64,000 nt of DNA from Gemmatimonadota bacterium (GTDB lineage: Bacteria > Gemmatimonadota > Gemmatimonadetes > Gemmatimonadales > GWC2-71-9): NCBI GenBank assembly GCA_016713785.1, contig JADJOM010000001.1:682001-746000 (forward strand), written 5' to 3'. Of this stretch, positions 9,519 to 18,203 are shown piece by piece; position 1 is the first letter of the stretch; every line of letters begins with the position of its first letter. The position numbers and the translations under genes were made by a program. The notes beneath the pieces were generated by a model. The model did not search any database and was not told the origin of the DNA. It saw only the letters and a program-made list of their open reading frames with translations.

Positions 9519-10067
9519 CTAGAGCTGCCCGTCGAGGCCGAGCTGGTGGTAGTAGTGCACCACCTCGTCCTGGTGCTCGAGCAGCCAGTCGATCGTGGGC
9601 TCGCGGCGCATCGCCTTGCGGAGCGCCTTGGCGGTGGCCTCGCGATGGGTCTGGAAGAGGACCTTGTGGTCGAAGTCCGGCGCGTCGAGCACGGCGGGGT
9701 CGAGCCACACCGCGATGATGATGCCCAGCTCCTCCACCCGGTCCTTCGGGATGTCCCCGCTGCGCACCGCGTCGAGCACCCCGTTGGCGATCGCCGCCTG
9801 CACCGTGCCCATGAAGATGTTGGTGTAGCGGCTGTCGTCCACCGTCACCTTGCTCACCATCAGGGTGGCGGGCTTCACCTGGACGTCACTGTTGAGGATG
9901 GCGAAGACCCTGGTGTGGCCCTTGACCTGGTCCCCCACCAGCGTGGCGAGCGCGGTCCCCACCGGTCCATCGAGTTCGCCGATGACCACTTCCGGCTCGG
10001 CGGCAGACCAGGACGGCTCGGCCTCGACAAGGGCTTCACCGGTGCGGAGGACGATGCGCTGGGACAT
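9519..10067 (-). CDS. Formaldehyde-activating enzyme (Fae) family protein, divergent active site
   Basis: True Fae condenses formaldehyde with tetrahydromethanopterin. The family core is clear over this 182-aa protein: GEALV near the N-terminus, DGPVG, KGHTRVFAIL, VKPATLMVSKVT, GTVQAAIANGVLDAV, IPKDRVEELGIII and a final EATAKALRKAM. In a motif-anchored alignment, the histidine of the HIDL segment (proposed general acid in methylotroph Fae) corresponds to an acidic residue here (EPEVVIG). It is followed by an extra tail of about 25 residues. No other methanopterin genes are nearby. The ATG at 10067 is chosen because upstream residues come from heptamer repeats; AGGA precedes it. It may bind a different aldehyde or cofactor, or have no catalytic role. 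Confidence 0.8.
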   Translation of the reverse strand: MSQRIVLRTGEALVEAEPSWSAAEPEVVIGELDGPVGTALATLVGDQVKGHTRVFAILNSDVQVKPATLMVSKVTVDDSRYTNIFMGTVQAAIANGVLDAVRSGDIPKDRVEELGIIIAVWLDPAVLDAPDFDHKVLFQTHREATAKALRKAMRREPTIDWLLEHQDEVVHYYHQLGLDGQL

Positions 10068-10082
10068 GGAGGGTCCTGGAAG

Positions 10083-10166
10083 ACGGGAAACGGGAAACGG
10101 GAAACGGGAAGCAGAAGCCCAGAAATGGTAGTGGGGAAGAGGGAAGAGGGAAGAGGGAAGAGGGAG
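10083..10166 (+). repeat. G-rich heptamer repeats (ACGGGAA)n and (GAGGGAA)n
   Basis: About four copies of ACGGGAA (10083-10110), a short spacer and about four to five copies of GAGGGAA (10138-10166). The tract lies between the stop of the M28 peptidase gene and the start of the Fae-like gene. Runs of three G with four-base gaps could form a G-quadruplex on the + strand. Confidence 0.85.
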
Positions 10167-10220
10167 GGGGGAAGGGGCGCGGGGGACGGCGTGGTTCCGT
10201 CCCCCGGCCCGCACGACCGG

Positions 10221-11846
10221 TTACTTGAGGCGCGGCTTGGTGCTGCGCGGCGCGGCCTGGCACTCGGGCCAGGCCGTGGGGATGGGCCGGCGCGGTCCAC
10301 GGGTGGTGTCGGCCCGGGCCCGTTCGGCGAGGGCCGCCAGGTCCACGCGCTCCCGGGTGACGGTCGCGCTGTCTTCCGCGGCCATGTAGGCGAGCATCGC
10401 GGCGAGGGTCGCGGTGGCGCGCAGGTCGTCGAAGACCACCTTGTCGTAGGTGTCGCGGTTGGTGTGCCAGGTATAGCTGCCGTAGTCCCAGCCGTGGGCA
10501 CCGAGGCTGGTGGCCGGGAGGCCCCAGCAGGCAAAGGAGGCGTCGTCGCTCCCGCCGCCCGAGGGGAACCCGGGACCGCTGAAGGTGATCGGCTTGCGCA
10601 GCTCCTCCGGCAGCCGGGCGAGCCAGCCTTCCAGGTGGCGGGCCAGGTCAGGGAGGCCCGCCGCGCCGAGCCGGACGATGCGCCCGGTGCCGTTGTCCTG
10701 GTTGAGCAGCACCTGCAGCCCCTCACGCACCTCGGGGTGGTCCTCGCTGAAGGCGCGGGAGCCGACCAGGCCGTTCTCCTCCGAGGTCCAGTGGCCCACG
10801 AGGATGGTGCGGCTGGGCCGGGGGAGCACCTGCTTGAGGATCCGCATGGCCTCCATCATCACCACGGTGCCGGTGCCGTTATCGGTGGCGCCGGAGCTGC
10901 CGTCCCACGAATCGAAGTGGGCCGAGAGCATCACGTACTCTCCCGCCCGGCTGGTCCCGGGGATCACGGCCACGGTGTTGAACACCGGCTGCTCGCCCAG
11001 CAGCTCGGCGTCGAGATTGAGGCGCAGCTTCGGGCCCTGGTGGCGCTCGGTGAGGCGGTATACCAGCCCGTAGTCCTCGCAGGACAGTGCGACGGCGGGA
11101 GCACGGGTGTTGTAGGTATCGAAGATCTCGATGGTGCCCCAGGCGTCCTTGGGACGGCTGGTGATCATGCCGGCGATGCCGGCCTGCTCCAGGCGGAGGC
11201 CGAGTTCTCCGGTGCCGAGCGCCAGGCTGTAGCCGGTGCCACGGACGCTCGGGCCGGCCCACTCCCGGCGGGCCTGCGCCCGCAGGCTGTCCATCCGTAC
11301 CTTCGCGTCCGGGGTGGCGTTCTTCTCCCAGTTCTCCACCGGGCGGCAGGTGGGCTGCGGCGCCGACACCAGCACGAACTTGCCCCGCGCCTGCGGCAGC
11401 CAGCGGACGAACTCGGTGCTGTCGGCGAATCGGGGGAGGATGACCGTCGTGGCGGTGAGGTCCTTCTTCCGGGTGCCGGGGCTGAAGCCCAGCATGGTGC
11501 CCTCGAGGGAGCGCACCCGCGGCGCCACCAGGTCGATATGTGAGGTGCCCCGGCGCCAGCCCCGCCAGCTGCCGGCCCGCTCGTTCCGGGCGGTGATGCC
11601 CCAGCTGGTGTAGGTGCGCACCAGCCAGTCGTTGCCGCTCTTCTGGAGCGCGGTGCCGGTAAGGCGGGGCCCGATGGAGTCGAACAGCACCTGCGCCAGG
11701 GGCTCGGCGCGCGAGCTGTCCATGCCGAGGGTCCAGATGCGGCGGAGGGCCGGGTCGTCGGCGGTGAAGGTCTGGGCGGTGAGCGGGGCGCGCAGCCCGG
11801 TGAGGACGGCCAGCAGTGCGAGGCCGCGCACGAACAGTGGGCGCAT
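10221..11846 (-). CDS. Secreted M28 family zinc aminopeptidase
   Basis: A 541-aa exported metallopeptidase. A signal peptide covers roughly residues 1-24 (cleavage after TAQ). A PA-like insert lies in the middle (residues about 140-260), followed by the M28 catalytic domain with its metal ligands in order: AHFDSWDG (His, Asp), ATDNGTG (bridging Asp), TSEENGLVGS (catalytic Glu and ligand Glu), QDNGTG (Asp) and YTWHTNRDTYDKV (His). It probably trims peptides in the periplasm or outside the cell. The Shine-Dalgarno before the ATG at 11846 is weak (GGAT). It stands alone, bounded by two hairpins upstream and the heptamer tract downstream. Confidence 0.93.
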   Translation of the reverse strand: MRPLFVRGLALLAVLTGLRAPLTAQTFTADDPALRRIWTLGMDSSRAEPLAQVLFDSIGPRLTGTALQKSGNDWLVRTYTSWGITARNERAGSWRGWRRGTSHIDLVAPRVRSLEGTMLGFSPGTRKKDLTATTVILPRFADSTEFVRWLPQARGKFVLVSAPQPTCRPVENWEKNATPDAKVRMDSLRAQARREWAGPSVRGTGYSLALGTGELGLRLEQAGIAGMITSRPKDAWGTIEIFDTYNTRAPAVALSCEDYGLVYRLTERHQGPKLRLNLDAELLGEQPVFNTVAVIPGTSRAGEYVMLSAHFDSWDGSSGATDNGTGTVVMMEAMRILKQVLPRPSRTILVGHWTSEENGLVGSRAFSEDHPEVREGLQVLLNQDNGTGRIVRLGAAGLPDLARHLEGWLARLPEELRKPITFSGPGFPSGGGSDDASFACWGLPATSLGAHGWDYGSYTWHTNRDTYDKVVFDDLRATATLAAMLAYMAAEDSATVTRERVDLAALAERARADTTRGPRRPIPTAWPECQAAPRSTKPRLK

Positions 11847-11874
11847 GGCGTGGATCCGATTGGGGGATGAGCGG

Positions 11875-11940
11875 CGGGCCGGCAGACGCCGGCCCGTGGA
11901 TGCTACGTGGCGGCGGCCGGCGGCGTTGAGCCGCCGGCCG
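11875..11940 (-). terminator. Tandem GC-rich hairpins after the TerB-like gene
   Basis: CGGGCCGGC / GCCGGCCCG (11875-11883 with 11888-11896, loop AGAC) and CGGCCGGCGG / CCGCCGGCCG (11914-11923 with 11931-11940). They lie between the stop of the 11945-12823 gene and the peptidase start. There is no T-run, so the terminator role is likely but unproven. Confidence 0.5.
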
Positions 11941-11944
11941 GGGG

Positions 11945-12823
11945 CTAGCGGCCCTGGATGGTGGCCAGCACGGTCTGGAGGTTGAGCGTCCGGGACTGCT
12001 CCTGGATCTGCTCCTGCACCCGCGGGAAGAGGGTGCGGGCCTCCTCCTGGAAGCGGGCGAAGAGCGCGCGGAGGTCGGCGGCGCTGAGCGACCGTCCCTG
12101 CGCGTAGTACTGGCTGGCCACGTGCCCCAGGGCATAGGTCGACGCGAAGGTCACCGCCGCCCCCGCCGCGACGCCGGCGGCCCCGCCGATCATGCCGCCG
12201 AAGAGCCCCTTGGTGAGTCCGCCCAGCACCCCGCGGACCACGCCTTCCATGACCTGGGCCGCGGCCCCGATGCCGAGGGTGCCGGCCAGGTCCTTGATCT
12301 GGTTGGCGTCGAGCTGCTGGCCGTGCCGCTGCCCGATCTGGTACACCAGGCGGAGCTGCAGGGGGATGATCGCCATGGTGGCGAGGCGCTCGGGGAGGAG
12401 CTCGAGGGCGCCGGTGAGCATCGCCTGGCGCATGATGAGGTCATTGAGGTCGGGACTCGGGGGCGTGCCGCTGCCCACCTCGGGCGGAGCCGTGGGGCCG
12501 GCGTTCCCCTCGATGCCGAGCGCGGCGCGGAGCTCGTCGAGGAAGCGCTGCTCCGCCTCGGAGGCGGGGCCATCGGCGTGGCAGGCCACCAGCGCGGTCT
12601 GGTAGGCCAGGCGGCGAGCCGGCTCGTCGGAGAGCTGGCGGGCCAGCTCGGCGGGGCGCACGGTGCCTTCCGCGATCTCGCGGGCGAGGGCGTCGAGGTC
12701 GGTGATGCCGGCGGCGTCGGCGACGGCGCGGAGCGCGGAGGTCTCGCGGGGATCCTCGCGGCCATCGGCGAGGGCGGCGGCGAGGGCGATGGTGACGATG
12801 AGCTTCTGGTCGGTGGCGTTCAT
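11945..12823 (-). CDS. TerB-like / DUF697-like domain protein (292 aa)
   Basis: The N-terminal part (residues 1-105) resembles TerB-like tellurite-resistance domains: IVTIALAAALADGREDPRE followed later by ALVACHADGPASEAEQRFLDEL, a tandem helical pair with acidic residues. After a Pro-rich linker, residues 125-240 resemble DUF697, with a Gly/Ala-rich amphipathic membrane-associating stretch (KGLFGGMIGGAAGVAAGAAV). A polar C-terminal helix (EEARTLFPRVQEQIQEQSRTL) ends it. Such proteins are thought to sit on the inner membrane; the specific role is unknown. No tellurite operon surrounds it. Confidence 0.75.
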   Translation of the reverse strand: MNATDQKLIVTIALAAALADGREDPRETSALRAVADAAGITDLDALAREIAEGTVRPAELARQLSDEPARRLAYQTALVACHADGPASEAEQRFLDELRAALGIEGNAGPTAPPEVGSGTPPSPDLNDLIMRQAMLTGALELLPERLATMAIIPLQLRLVYQIGQRHGQQLDANQIKDLAGTLGIGAAAQVMEGVVRGVLGGLTKGLFGGMIGGAAGVAAGAAVTFASTYALGHVASQYYAQGRSLSAADLRALFARFQEEARTLFPRVQEQIQEQSRTLNLQTVLATIQGR

Positions 12824-13002
12824 GGGGCACTCCGGTGGACCGCAGCGATCAGCATGGCCGAGGGGGAAGAATAACGCGACCCTGGCGCGCGGTCACGGCG
12901 GGCGAGGGGGCGGCGTGGTCAGGGGGTCTCTGGGCCGGGGAGGGGCGGGCGGCGGAGCAGGCGCAGGCCCGTGGCCTGTGGTGTGGCCGCCGCAGTCTGG
13001 CG

Positions 13003-13014
13003 TTCTCGCGAGAA
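13003..13014. other. 12-bp perfect palindrome in the 700-bp intergenic region
   Basis: TTCTCGCGAGAA, fully self-complementary, about 180 bases upstream of the TerB-like gene. It could be an operator for a dimeric regulator. In the rest of 12824-13170 I see no gene, only GC-rich sequence and a short AT-rich patch (13020-13040) that may hold the minus-strand promoter. Confidence 0.35.
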
Positions 13015-13177
13015 TCCCTCCTTTATGGTGACAATTTCGTCGGAATGGGCGGGCGCGGCGACCGCGACTTTCTGAGGCCCCGCACGACCCCTGGGAGCGG
13101 TCGGAGGTCCTTGCAATGCATAAAGATACCTTCATGTGCACCTCACTCGAACTGCCGGAGGTGGTGGAGAATGCCTC

Positions 13178-13206
13178 TTGACGGTCCCGGTATCGGCCGG
13201 AATATT
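13178..13206 (+). promoter_or_regulatory. Candidate promoter of the susCD operon
   Basis: TTGACG at 13178-13183 and AATATT at 13201-13206 with a 17-base spacer. This predicts a start near 13213 and a leader of about 310 bases before susC, unusually long for this window. Confidence 0.5.
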
Positions 13207-13214
13207 GGCTGCCG

Positions 13215-13492
13215 CGTGGGCGACGGTCTTGGAGCACCACTCCGTTTTTGGCCCCCCCGATTGCCCACGTTTCCTAGACGCGATCCTGCCTCGCCCGCCC
13301 CCGGGGTGGCCGCCCCGGGCCGCATCGATGCAGCCATCCGCCTGCCTCCCGAACGCGTGGACCACATGCGGGCATGCCCGACCCGTGGACAGCACAGGCT
13401 GGTGCCAGGCAGCGCCCCGAGGCGCTGGCTGCGCTCCGGGCCACCCCGACATTGGTTGTTCCCATGCTCCGGCCCGGTGGCCGGGGCTTTTT
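13215..13492 (+). promoter_or_regulatory. Structured susC leader with terminator-like attenuator
   Basis: Several stems can form in the leader: CGTGGGC / GCCCACG (13215-13221 with 13263-13269), CAGCGCC / GGCGCTG (13410-13416 with 13421-13427, loop CCGA) and a terminator-shaped hairpin GCTCCGGCC / GGCCGGGGC (13466-13474 with 13479-13487) followed at once by TTTTTG. Upstream, GGCCACC at 13439-13445 is complementary to GGTGGCC at 13476-13482 and could form a competing antiterminator. The terminator lies 35 bases before the susC start, so read-through must be controlled. It does not match a riboswitch class I know. Confidence 0.55.
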
Positions 13493-13526
13493 GTTGTTGA
13501 ACGTTCCTGAAAGGAAGCGCGCGACT

Positions 13527-16502
13527 ATGAATCGGCCAAGGCACATGTTAGGCGTGCTCATGGCGGCACTCTGGCTCACGCCCCTCGCTGCGCAGCAGAC
13601 GACGGGCGGGCTGCGCGGGCACATCACCGACGAGGCGTCGCAGCGCCCGGTGGCGGGCGCGACGGTCTCGGTGGGCGGCCGCACCACCCTGTCCCGGGAG
13701 GACGGGACCTACCAGCTGATGGGCGTGCCGGCCGGGGAGGACTCGGTGCGGGTGCGGATGATCGGATACGCGCCCGCGGTGCGGGCGGTGAGCCTGGCGG
13801 CGGGGGAGATCGCCGACCTCGACATCGCGCTCACGGCGCAGGCGGTGGACCTCTCCGAGATGGTGGTGATCGGCTACGGTGAGCAGCAGGCGGGCAACAT
13901 CATCGGCGCGGTCACCAGCGTCACCTCCGAGAGCTTCAACACCGGCCGGATCATCACCCCGACCGAGCTCATCCAGAGCAAGGCGGCGGGCGTGCAGGTG
14001 GTCGAGAACAACGAGCCGGGCGGCGGCACGACCATCCGGATCCGCGGCGCGACCTCCATCAACGCGAGCAGCGACCCGCTGATCGTGGTCGACGGCATGC
14101 CGCTCGGCACCGGCTCGGGCAGCGGCGTCAGCGTGGGCCGCGACGCGCTCAACTTCCTCAACACCCAGGACATCGAGAGCATCACGGTGCTGCGCGACGC
14201 CTCGGCGGCCGCGATCTACGGCGCCAACGCCGCCAACGGCGTGGTGATCATCACCACCAAGACGGGCAAGGGCCGCACCTCGCCGCGGTTCGAGTACAGC
14301 GGCAGCGTCTCGGCGTCGAGCATCACCAAGACGCCCTCGATGCTCAACGCGGCGCAGTTCCGCGCGGCGGTCACCCAGTACGCCCCGGGCAACGTGGCGC
14401 AGCTGCAGACCGCGAACACCGACTGGTTCGACCTGGTGAGCCGCACCGGCTACGGACAGGAGCAGAACTTCGCCCTGAGCGGCGCCGGGAACAGCTCCAA
14501 CTACCGGCTGTCGTTCAACTACCTGGACCAGGACGGCATCATCCAGGGGACCACCGCCAAGCGGATCGGCCTCGGCATCAACTACAACCAGCTGCTGCTG
14601 GACGACCGGCTGAGCATCAAGACGAACCTGCGCGGCAGCCGGCAGGAGGACAAGTTCACGCCGGGCGGCGTGGTCTCGAACGCGGCGCAGTACGGCCCGA
14701 CCCAGCCGGTGAAGGACAGCCTGTCGTCGACCGGCTTCTTCGAGTGGACCGGCGGCATCCAGTCGGCCGACAACCCGGTGGCGATCCTCAGCCTGGCGCG
14801 GGACGAGGCCACCACGTATCGCGGCATCGGCAACGTGCAGGGCGGGTACCGCCTGCCGTGGATCGAGGGTCTCGAGGCCAACGTGAACGTGGGCTTCGAC
14901 GTGACCAAGGCCGACCGGGTGCAGTTCAACCCGAGCGTGATGCACAGCGAGACCAAGAACTCGCACTTCGGCAACTACTTCCGGCAGAACCCGACCCAGC
15001 AGAACGCGCTGGCCGAGGCGTACCTCAACTACGCCGTGCCGCGGCAGGTGGGCCCCGGGGCGCTGGACCTGACCGGCGGCTACTCGTTCGCCAAGTCGCA
15101 CGCGGAGTTCCCGACGGTCCAGGCCGAGAGCCTGAGCACCGACCTGCTGGGCACCGACGGCGTGCCGTCGGCCAAGACCACCACGGCCCGGCTGTTCGTC
15201 ACCGACGCGCGGCTCATCTCGCTGTTCGGGCGGGCCAACTACAACGTCAACGACCGGTACCTGGCGGCCTTCACGCTGCGGCGGGACGGCTCGTCGCGGT
15301 TCGGCAGCGGCAACCAGTGGGGCACGTTCCCCTCGGTGGCGCTGGCGTGGCGCCTGTCGGAGGAGTCGTTCCTGAAGGGGCGGTACAGCCTGTCGGACCT
15401 CAAGCTGCGGGGCTCGTGGGCGCGGACCGGCAACCAGTCGTTCGGCGACTACCTGTTCCAGTCCACCTACACGGTGGGCGACGCGCAGTCGCAGTACTGG
15501 ATGGGCAACGGGTTCGTGACCACCATCCGGCCGAGCGCGGTGGACCCGAACATCAAGTGGGAGGCCACCCGGTCGTTCAACCTGGGCCTCGACTTCGGGT
15601 TCAGCAACCAGCGCTTCACCGGCACGGTCGACTGGTATGACAAGAAGACGACCGACCTGATCTTCTCGGTCCCGGCGGCGGCCGGCACGGTGCCGGGCGA
15701 CTTCGTCACCACCAACATCGGCAGCATGCGCAACCGCGGCCTCGAGTTCACCCTGAGCGCCAAGGTGCTGCAGGGCAGCGCCGAGAACCGCAACGGCCTG
15801 CGCTGGACGGCCGACGTGACCGCGGCGCACAACAGCAACGAACTGCTCACCATCACCCCGTTCGGCGGCGCCGCGCAGCAGATCCTCACCGGCGGCATCG
15901 CCGGCGGCGTGGGCCAGACCATCCAGGTGCTGCGCCCGGGCGAGGCGGTCAACTCATTCTACGTGTACAAGCAGCTGTACCAGAACGGCAAGCCGGTCGA
16001 GGGGTCGTACAAGGACCTGAACAACGACGGCGTGATCAACCAGAACGACCGCCGGCCGTTCCACGACCCGGCGCCGAAGTGGATCCTGGGGCACTCGTCG
16101 TACCTGACCTACGGCAAGTTCGACGCGAGCTTCACGCTGCGGGCCTACCTGGGCAACTACGTGTACAACAACGTGGCGTCCAACCTCGGCACCTACTCCG
16201 AGGTGACCCGCGGCTCGCCGTACAACCTGCACTCGTCCGTGCTGGAGACCGACTTCACCACGCAGCAGCTCTTCTCGGACTACTATATTGAGAAGGCGTC
16301 GTTCCTGCGGATGGACAACATCACGGTGGGGTACTCCTTCGACCTCCGGGGGCAGTCGGCCCGGGTGTACGGCACGCTGCAGAACGCCTTCACCATCACC
16401 GGCTACAGCGGGGTGGACCCGACGGCGGGCCTCAACGGCATCGACAACAATCTCTATCCGCGCTCGCGCACCTTCAGCGGTGGCCTGAGCCTCCGCTTCT
16501 AG
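13527..16502 (+). CDS. susC: SusC-like TonB-dependent outer-membrane transporter
   Basis: A 991-aa SusC/RagA-family porin that imports oligosaccharides with TonB energy, closed by SusD. Residues 1-24 are a signal peptide ending AAQQ. Residues about 27-110 form the carboxypeptidase-like Ig domain typical of SusC (GLRGHITDEASQRPVAGATV). A plug domain follows (NIIGAVTSV, IRIRGATSINASSDPLIVVDG, LRDASAAAIYGANAANGVVIITT), then the beta-barrel ending in aromatic FSGGLSLRF. The ATG at 13527 is chosen because AAGGAAG lies nine bases upstream and a signal peptide follows; the longer frame starts inside the leader. It is followed 42 bases later by susD. The amylases downstream suggest maltodextrin as substrate. 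Confidence 0.95.
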   Translation: MNRPRHMLGVLMAALWLTPLAAQQTTGGLRGHITDEASQRPVAGATVSVGGRTTLSREDGTYQLMGVPAGEDSVRVRMIGYAPAVRAVSLAAGEIADLDIALTAQAVDLSEMVVIGYGEQQAGNIIGAVTSVTSESFNTGRIITPTELIQSKAAGVQVVENNEPGGGTTIRIRGATSINASSDPLIVVDGMPLGTGSGSGVSVGRDALNFLNTQDIESITVLRDASAAAIYGANAANGVVIITTKTGKGRTSPRFEYSGSVSASSITKTPSMLNAAQFRAAVTQYAPGNVAQLQTANTDWFDLVSRTGYGQEQNFALSGAGNSSNYRLSFNYLDQDGIIQGTTAKRIGLGINYNQLLLDDRLSIKTNLRGSRQEDKFTPGGVVSNAAQYGPTQPVKDSLSSTGFFEWTGGIQSADNPVAILSLARDEATTYRGIGNVQGGYRLPWIEGLEANVNVGFDVTKADRVQFNPSVMHSETKNSHFGNYFRQNPTQQNALAEAYLNYAVPRQVGPGALDLTGGYSFAKSHAEFPTVQAESLSTDLLGTDGVPSAKTTTARLFVTDARLISLFGRANYNVNDRYLAAFTLRRDGSSRFGSGNQWGTFPSVALAWRLSEESFLKGRYSLSDLKLRGSWARTGNQSFGDYLFQSTYTVGDAQSQYWMGNGFVTTIRPSAVDPNIKWEATRSFNLGLDFGFSNQRFTGTVDWYDKKTTDLIFSVPAAAGTVPGDFVTTNIGSMRNRGLEFTLSAKVLQGSAENRNGLRWTADVTAAHNSNELLTITPFGGAAQQILTGGIAGGVGQTIQVLRPGEAVNSFYVYKQLYQNGKPVEGSYKDLNNDGVINQNDRRPFHDPAPKWILGHSSYLTYGKFDASFTLRAYLGNYVYNNVASNLGTYSEVTRGSPYNLHSSVLETDFTTQQLFSDYYIEKASFLRMDNITVGYSFDLRGQSARVYGTLQNAFTITGYSGVDPTAGLNGIDNNLYPRSRTFSGGLSLRF

Positions 16503-16544
16503 GCGCCCGACCGGAACCCTGAACCCTCGACAAGGGACTGAGAC

Positions 16545-18116
16545 ATGAATCGCACGTTACGCGCGATGCTCGCCGGAACCGCCACCGTGCTCTGCGCGGG
16601 GCTGGCCGGCTGCACCGACCCGACGGTTTCGCCGTCCAGCACGGTGACCGAAGAGAACATCTTCAAGGACCCGGCCTCGTACCAGGCCTTCCTGGCCAAG
16701 ATCTACGCCGGGTTCTCGACCACCGGCCAGCAGGGCCCGGCCGGCAACAAGGACATCCAGACGATCAGCGACGAGGGCTTCTCCCAGTACATGCGGCTCT
16801 ACTGGGAACACCAGGAGCTCTCGAGCGACGAGGCGGTGCTGGCCTGGGGTGACGGAGCCGTGCAGGAGTTCAACGGCCAGGCCTGGGGCTCCAGCAACGA
16901 CTTCCTGGGGGCGATGTTCGCCCGGATCTACCTGGAGGTGGGGTGGACCAACGAGTTCCTGAAGCAGACCACGGACGGGCTGCTGACGGAGCGCGGGGTG
17001 AGCGCCGGCCTCAAGGCGCAGATCCAGCAGTTCCGGGCCGAGGCGCGCTTCCTCCGGGCGCTGGCGTACTGGCACGGGGTGGACCTGTTCGGGCCGATCC
17101 CGGTGGTGACGGTGAACAACCCGACGCCCCCCAAGCAGAACACCCGGCAGGAGGTGTACGACTTCATCGTGAGCGAGCTGATCGCGATCCAGCCGGACCT
17201 CCCGTCGGCGGGCGCGGGCACCTACGGCCGCGCCACGAAGGAGGCGGCGTCCATGCTGCTCGCCAAGGTGTACATGAACGCCGAGGTCTACACCGGCACG
17301 CCGCACTACGACCTGGCGCTGGCCGAACTCAGCAACGTGATCGCCGGGCCGTTCTCCCTGGATCCGAGCTACGACCACCTGTTCCAGGCGGACAACCACA
17401 CCTCCCCGGAGATCATCTTCCCGATCGTCCAGGACGGGATCCACAGCAAGAGCTACGGCGGCACCACGTTCCTGATCCACGCCTCCTGTGGCAACGCGAT
17501 GGACCCGGCCGACTACGGGGTGGACGGCTGCTGGTGGGGGCTGCGGCTCAAGCCCGAGGCGTACAACCGCTCGGTGGGCGATCCGCGTGCCGCGTTCTTC
17601 TACAACGACACGACGACCCAGTCGATCGCCATCGCGAGCCTGACGAACTTCGCCAACGGCATCCCGGCGCCCAAGTTCACCAACATCAAGTCAACCGGCG
17701 GCCAGGGCTCGGACGCGGCCTTCCCGGACACCGACTTCCCGATGTTCCGCCTGGGTGACGCCTACCTGATGTACGCCGAGGCGGTGCTGCGCGGCGGCGG
17801 CGGGAACAGCGGCACGGCGCTGGGCTACGTCAACGCCCTGCGGCAGCGGGCGTACGGCGACAACAGCGGCGACATCACCCTCGGCCAGATGGACCTCCAG
17901 TTCATCCTGGATGAGCGGGGCCGGGAGCTGCTGTGGGAAGGTCACCGCCGCACCGACCTGGTCCGCTACGGGCAGTTCACCGGCGGGACGTACATCTGGT
18001 CGTGGAAGGGGAACGTGCAGGCCGGCACCTCGACGCCGGACCACCTGAACCTGTACCCGATCCCGGCCTCCCAGCTGTCGGCCAACCCGAACCTGACGCA
18101 GAACCCGGGCTACTAG
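16545..18116 (+). CDS. susD: SusD-like glycan-binding outer-membrane lipoprotein
   Basis: A 523-aa RagB/SusD-family lipoprotein that captures glycan at the surface and forms the lid of the SusC transporter. The signal peptide ends in the lipobox LAGC, with the lipidated cysteine at residue 23. Helical TPR-type repeats of the family are visible (FRAEARFLRALAYWHGVDLFGPIPVV, ATKEAASMLLAKVYMNAEVY, FPMFRLGDAYLMYAEAVLRGG). The C-terminus has the hallmark FILDERGRELLWEGHRRTDLVR and YPIPASQL. The gene lies directly behind susC and ahead of a strong hairpin, so susC and susD form the core transcription unit, with some read-through to the enzymes possible. Confidence 0.95.
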   Translation: MNRTLRAMLAGTATVLCAGLAGCTDPTVSPSSTVTEENIFKDPASYQAFLAKIYAGFSTTGQQGPAGNKDIQTISDEGFSQYMRLYWEHQELSSDEAVLAWGDGAVQEFNGQAWGSSNDFLGAMFARIYLEVGWTNEFLKQTTDGLLTERGVSAGLKAQIQQFRAEARFLRALAYWHGVDLFGPIPVVTVNNPTPPKQNTRQEVYDFIVSELIAIQPDLPSAGAGTYGRATKEAASMLLAKVYMNAEVYTGTPHYDLALAELSNVIAGPFSLDPSYDHLFQADNHTSPEIIFPIVQDGIHSKSYGGTTFLIHASCGNAMDPADYGVDGCWWGLRLKPEAYNRSVGDPRAAFFYNDTTTQSIAIASLTNFANGIPAPKFTNIKSTGGQGSDAAFPDTDFPMFRLGDAYLMYAEAVLRGGGGNSGTALGYVNALRQRAYGDNSGDITLGQMDLQFILDERGRELLWEGHRRTDLVRYGQFTGGTYIWSWKGNVQAGTSTPDHLNLYPIPASQLSANPNLTQNPGY

Positions 18117-18142
18117 GCCGGGCCGCACCGCAGTGGAACCAA

Positions 18143-18185
18143 CCCGCGGCTTCGCCGTTTCGGCGGTGAAGCCGCGGGGCTTTCC
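18143..18185 (+). terminator. Hairpin terminator after susD
   Basis: CCCGCGGCTTC (18143-18153) pairs perfectly with GAAGCCGCGGG (18168-18178), extended inside by GCC / GGC. A short pyrimidine tract with TTT follows. It separates susCD from the amylase gene. Confidence 0.65.
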
Positions 18186-18203
18186 CCCTCCCCGGGCCGC
18201 ACC

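Noticed and set aside
13215..13492. Cobalamin or other known riboswitch in the susC leader
   Set aside because: No conserved B12-box or other known core sequence could be placed; described only as an attenuator-like structure.
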